Shown one piece after another: positions 63,187-64,000 of a stretch of 64,000 nt of DNA. The notes under the pieces are model-generated. The model was not told the DNA's origin, searched no databases, and saw only the letters and a program-made list of their open reading frames with translations. Source of the DNA: Poecilobothrus nobilitatus (Eukaryota; Arthropoda; Insecta; Diptera; Dolichopodidae); assembly GCA_947095535.1 (NCBI GenBank), contig OX352772.1:257791746-257855745 (forward strand), in the 5' to 3' direction. Each line of letters starts with the position of its first letter. The stretch's first letter is position 1. The position numbers and the translations under genes are program-made.

Positions 63187-63731
63187 AATTTTTCTGACAA
63201 AAACATAGGTATTTCATAAAATAGTCTGGAATAGTTACACTGAGCTATTTGTAAATTTATTGGAATGTGGAAATCTTCTTGTTCTAATCTTAGTTTATTC
63301 TTTTCAATACATCTCTCAAAACATTTGAATACATATTCTCGTATATATAGTTCAGCTCCATTGTTATATTACATCACTGCTTGTATAAAGTCTAGCATAA
63401 GGCAAAAACGAGTGTACTCATCTAGCTGCAATGTAAGGTTTTTAGTGCGCTCTTCATGATTAAATGTTAGCGAAAATCCTTTTGAATTTAATTTTTCTTG
63501 ACTGTTTTTAAAATCGTGATAAAATGTATACCATTCCAAATAATTCATTTCGCTTATGACTTTGTTTTGTCGTTGGAAAATTATTGATGCAGCAAAATTT
63601 TCAATATTAAATCGAATTTGAATTTTTATGATTTGTTTTTTATCCAAAAAAAACATATAGCTTAATAAAAGGTTCTGTGCTGGCTCGCCTTTTTGTGTTT
63701 CAAATACTTGTGACTTTGTTGATTGCTCCAT
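63187..63731 (-). pseudogene. 'QCNYSRLF' family ORFan, element 3 copy (one stop)
   Basis: It starts MEQSTKSQVFETQKGEPAQN and reads LSYMFFLDKKQIIKIQIRFN, SEMNYLEWYTFYHDFKNSQE and CLMLDFIQAVM. A TAA at about 63,370 follows, and the frame continues NNGAELYIREYVFKCFERCI and AQCNYSRLFYEIPMFLSEKL to about 63,187. The full length of about 180 codons matches the element-2 copy (45,698-46,251). Alternating hydrophobic strands in the first half and helices in the second are predicted by eye. TATAAATA on the - strand lies 48 nt upstream of the ATG. Function unknown. Confidence 0.6.
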
Positions 63732-63771
63732 TTTTCTTGTTTTAACTGATGAATTTTATTTTAGAGTTTTG

Positions 63772-63779
63772 TATTTATA
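63772..63779 (-). promoter_or_regulatory. TATA box 48 nt before the element-3 QCNYSRLF gene
   Basis: TATAAATA on the - strand starts at 63,779, 48 nt before the ATG at 63,731. It is the same motif and spacing class as in elements 1 and 2. Confidence 0.5.
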
Positions 63780-64000
63780 ATTTTTCTCCCACATTTTTAA
63801 AAAATTTTTCGAAATATTCTTCGTATTTTTTTATCATTTTTAAGTGGGGATGATGTATCGAATAAATTAAGAAAATATTTTTACGGGAACTTCGAACACA
63901 ACATTAATGTCCGCAAACAGATGAAAAATTACTTTCTAAACGCTTATTGTTGAAAACAAAACATTTCGATTGAGTTTGTAGAAAGTTTATTATCTCATTG

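Larger units (their letters stand above)
56020..64000. mobile_element. Polinton/Maverick element 3 (partial)
   Basis: It contains a polymerase (-), an exonuclease-like ORFan (+) and a QCNYSRLF-family ORFan (-), all homologous to genes of element 2 but clearly diverged. It runs off the right edge of the window. Integrase and capsid genes, if present, lie outside. A SINE-like retroposon is inserted at about 61,293-62,337. The left limit is set by the LINE fragment at 56,030. Confidence 0.75.

Noticed and set aside
10020..64000. Possible alternative genetic code or programmed recoding, because many genes have just one or two stops or shifts
   Set aside because: Stops are of all three types (TAA, TAG, TGA), and frameshifts sit in homopolymers. 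Neighbouring genes such as the hexon, integrase and CR1-like ORF2 read with the standard code. Random decay explains this better.

Overview
The window is AT-rich, repeat-dominated DNA from an animal genome, most likely an insect and perhaps a dipteran. The evidence is a BEL/Pao LTR retrotransposon, two non-LTR retrotransposons, a pogo-like MITE, a tRNA-headed retroposon, and terminal repeats carrying the 'gcgatgtccgtccg' type of sequence that I associate with fly genomes. I see no bacterial operons, no rRNA and no recognisable host gene. Almost all readable coding sequence belongs to mobile elements.

Region 1 (1-9,860) is a decayed BEL/Pao retrotransposon on the + strand (gag, protease, reverse transcriptase, integrase). 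It is split by a LOA/I-like LINE on the - strand (about 3,476-8,275), which has an intact ORF1 and a broken ORF2. Region 2 (about 10,020-24,770) is a nearly complete Polinton/Maverick, an adintovirus-like DNA transposon-virus. It carries a chromodomain integrase, a fibre-like protein, a packaging ATPase, a PLA2/pVI-like protein, an adenain-like protease, penton and hexon-like capsid proteins, a protein-primed DNA polymerase and several ORFans. Region 3 (25,141-54,850) is a second Polinton of a different lineage. Its left terminal repeat, flank and left gene block have been tandemly duplicated: copy A is 25,141-32,128 and copy B begins at 32,129. A CR1-like LINE (33,772-39,027) sits inside the left inverted repeat of copy B, and a pogo-like MITE (31,560-32,027) sits inside a gene of copy A. 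The right terminal inverted repeat is at 52,862-54,061, followed by five 142-bp satellite units. Region 4 (56,020-64,000) is a third, partial Polinton related to the second. It holds a polymerase and two ORFan genes, and is interrupted by a SINE-like retroposon (61,293-62,337).

In each Polinton the genes form one replication and integration set (polymerase, integrase, OB-like protein) and one virion set (ATPase, protease, penton, hexon, pVI-like, fibre). Capsid genes are packed with 1-26 nt spacing or overlap. A TATAAATA box 43-53 nt before the start codon recurs in front of many genes of all three elements. Most genes carry one or a few stops or homopolymer frameshifts, so these are recent fossils. 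The best-preserved genes are the element-2 hexon (43,538-44,839), the element-2 integrase (46,958-47,911), the element-1 ATPase (14,197-14,880), the element-1 penton (16,435-17,133) and the CR1-like ORF2 (34,163-37,069).

Comparing the three elements by eye shows several small protein families shared between them with no function I can name. They are a DEDD-exonuclease-like family, a 'QCNYSRLF' family, a 'PDTC' Cys-rich family next to integrase, and a small basic aromatic family. They are the most promising undescribed content. All assignments are by eye, and no database search was run.
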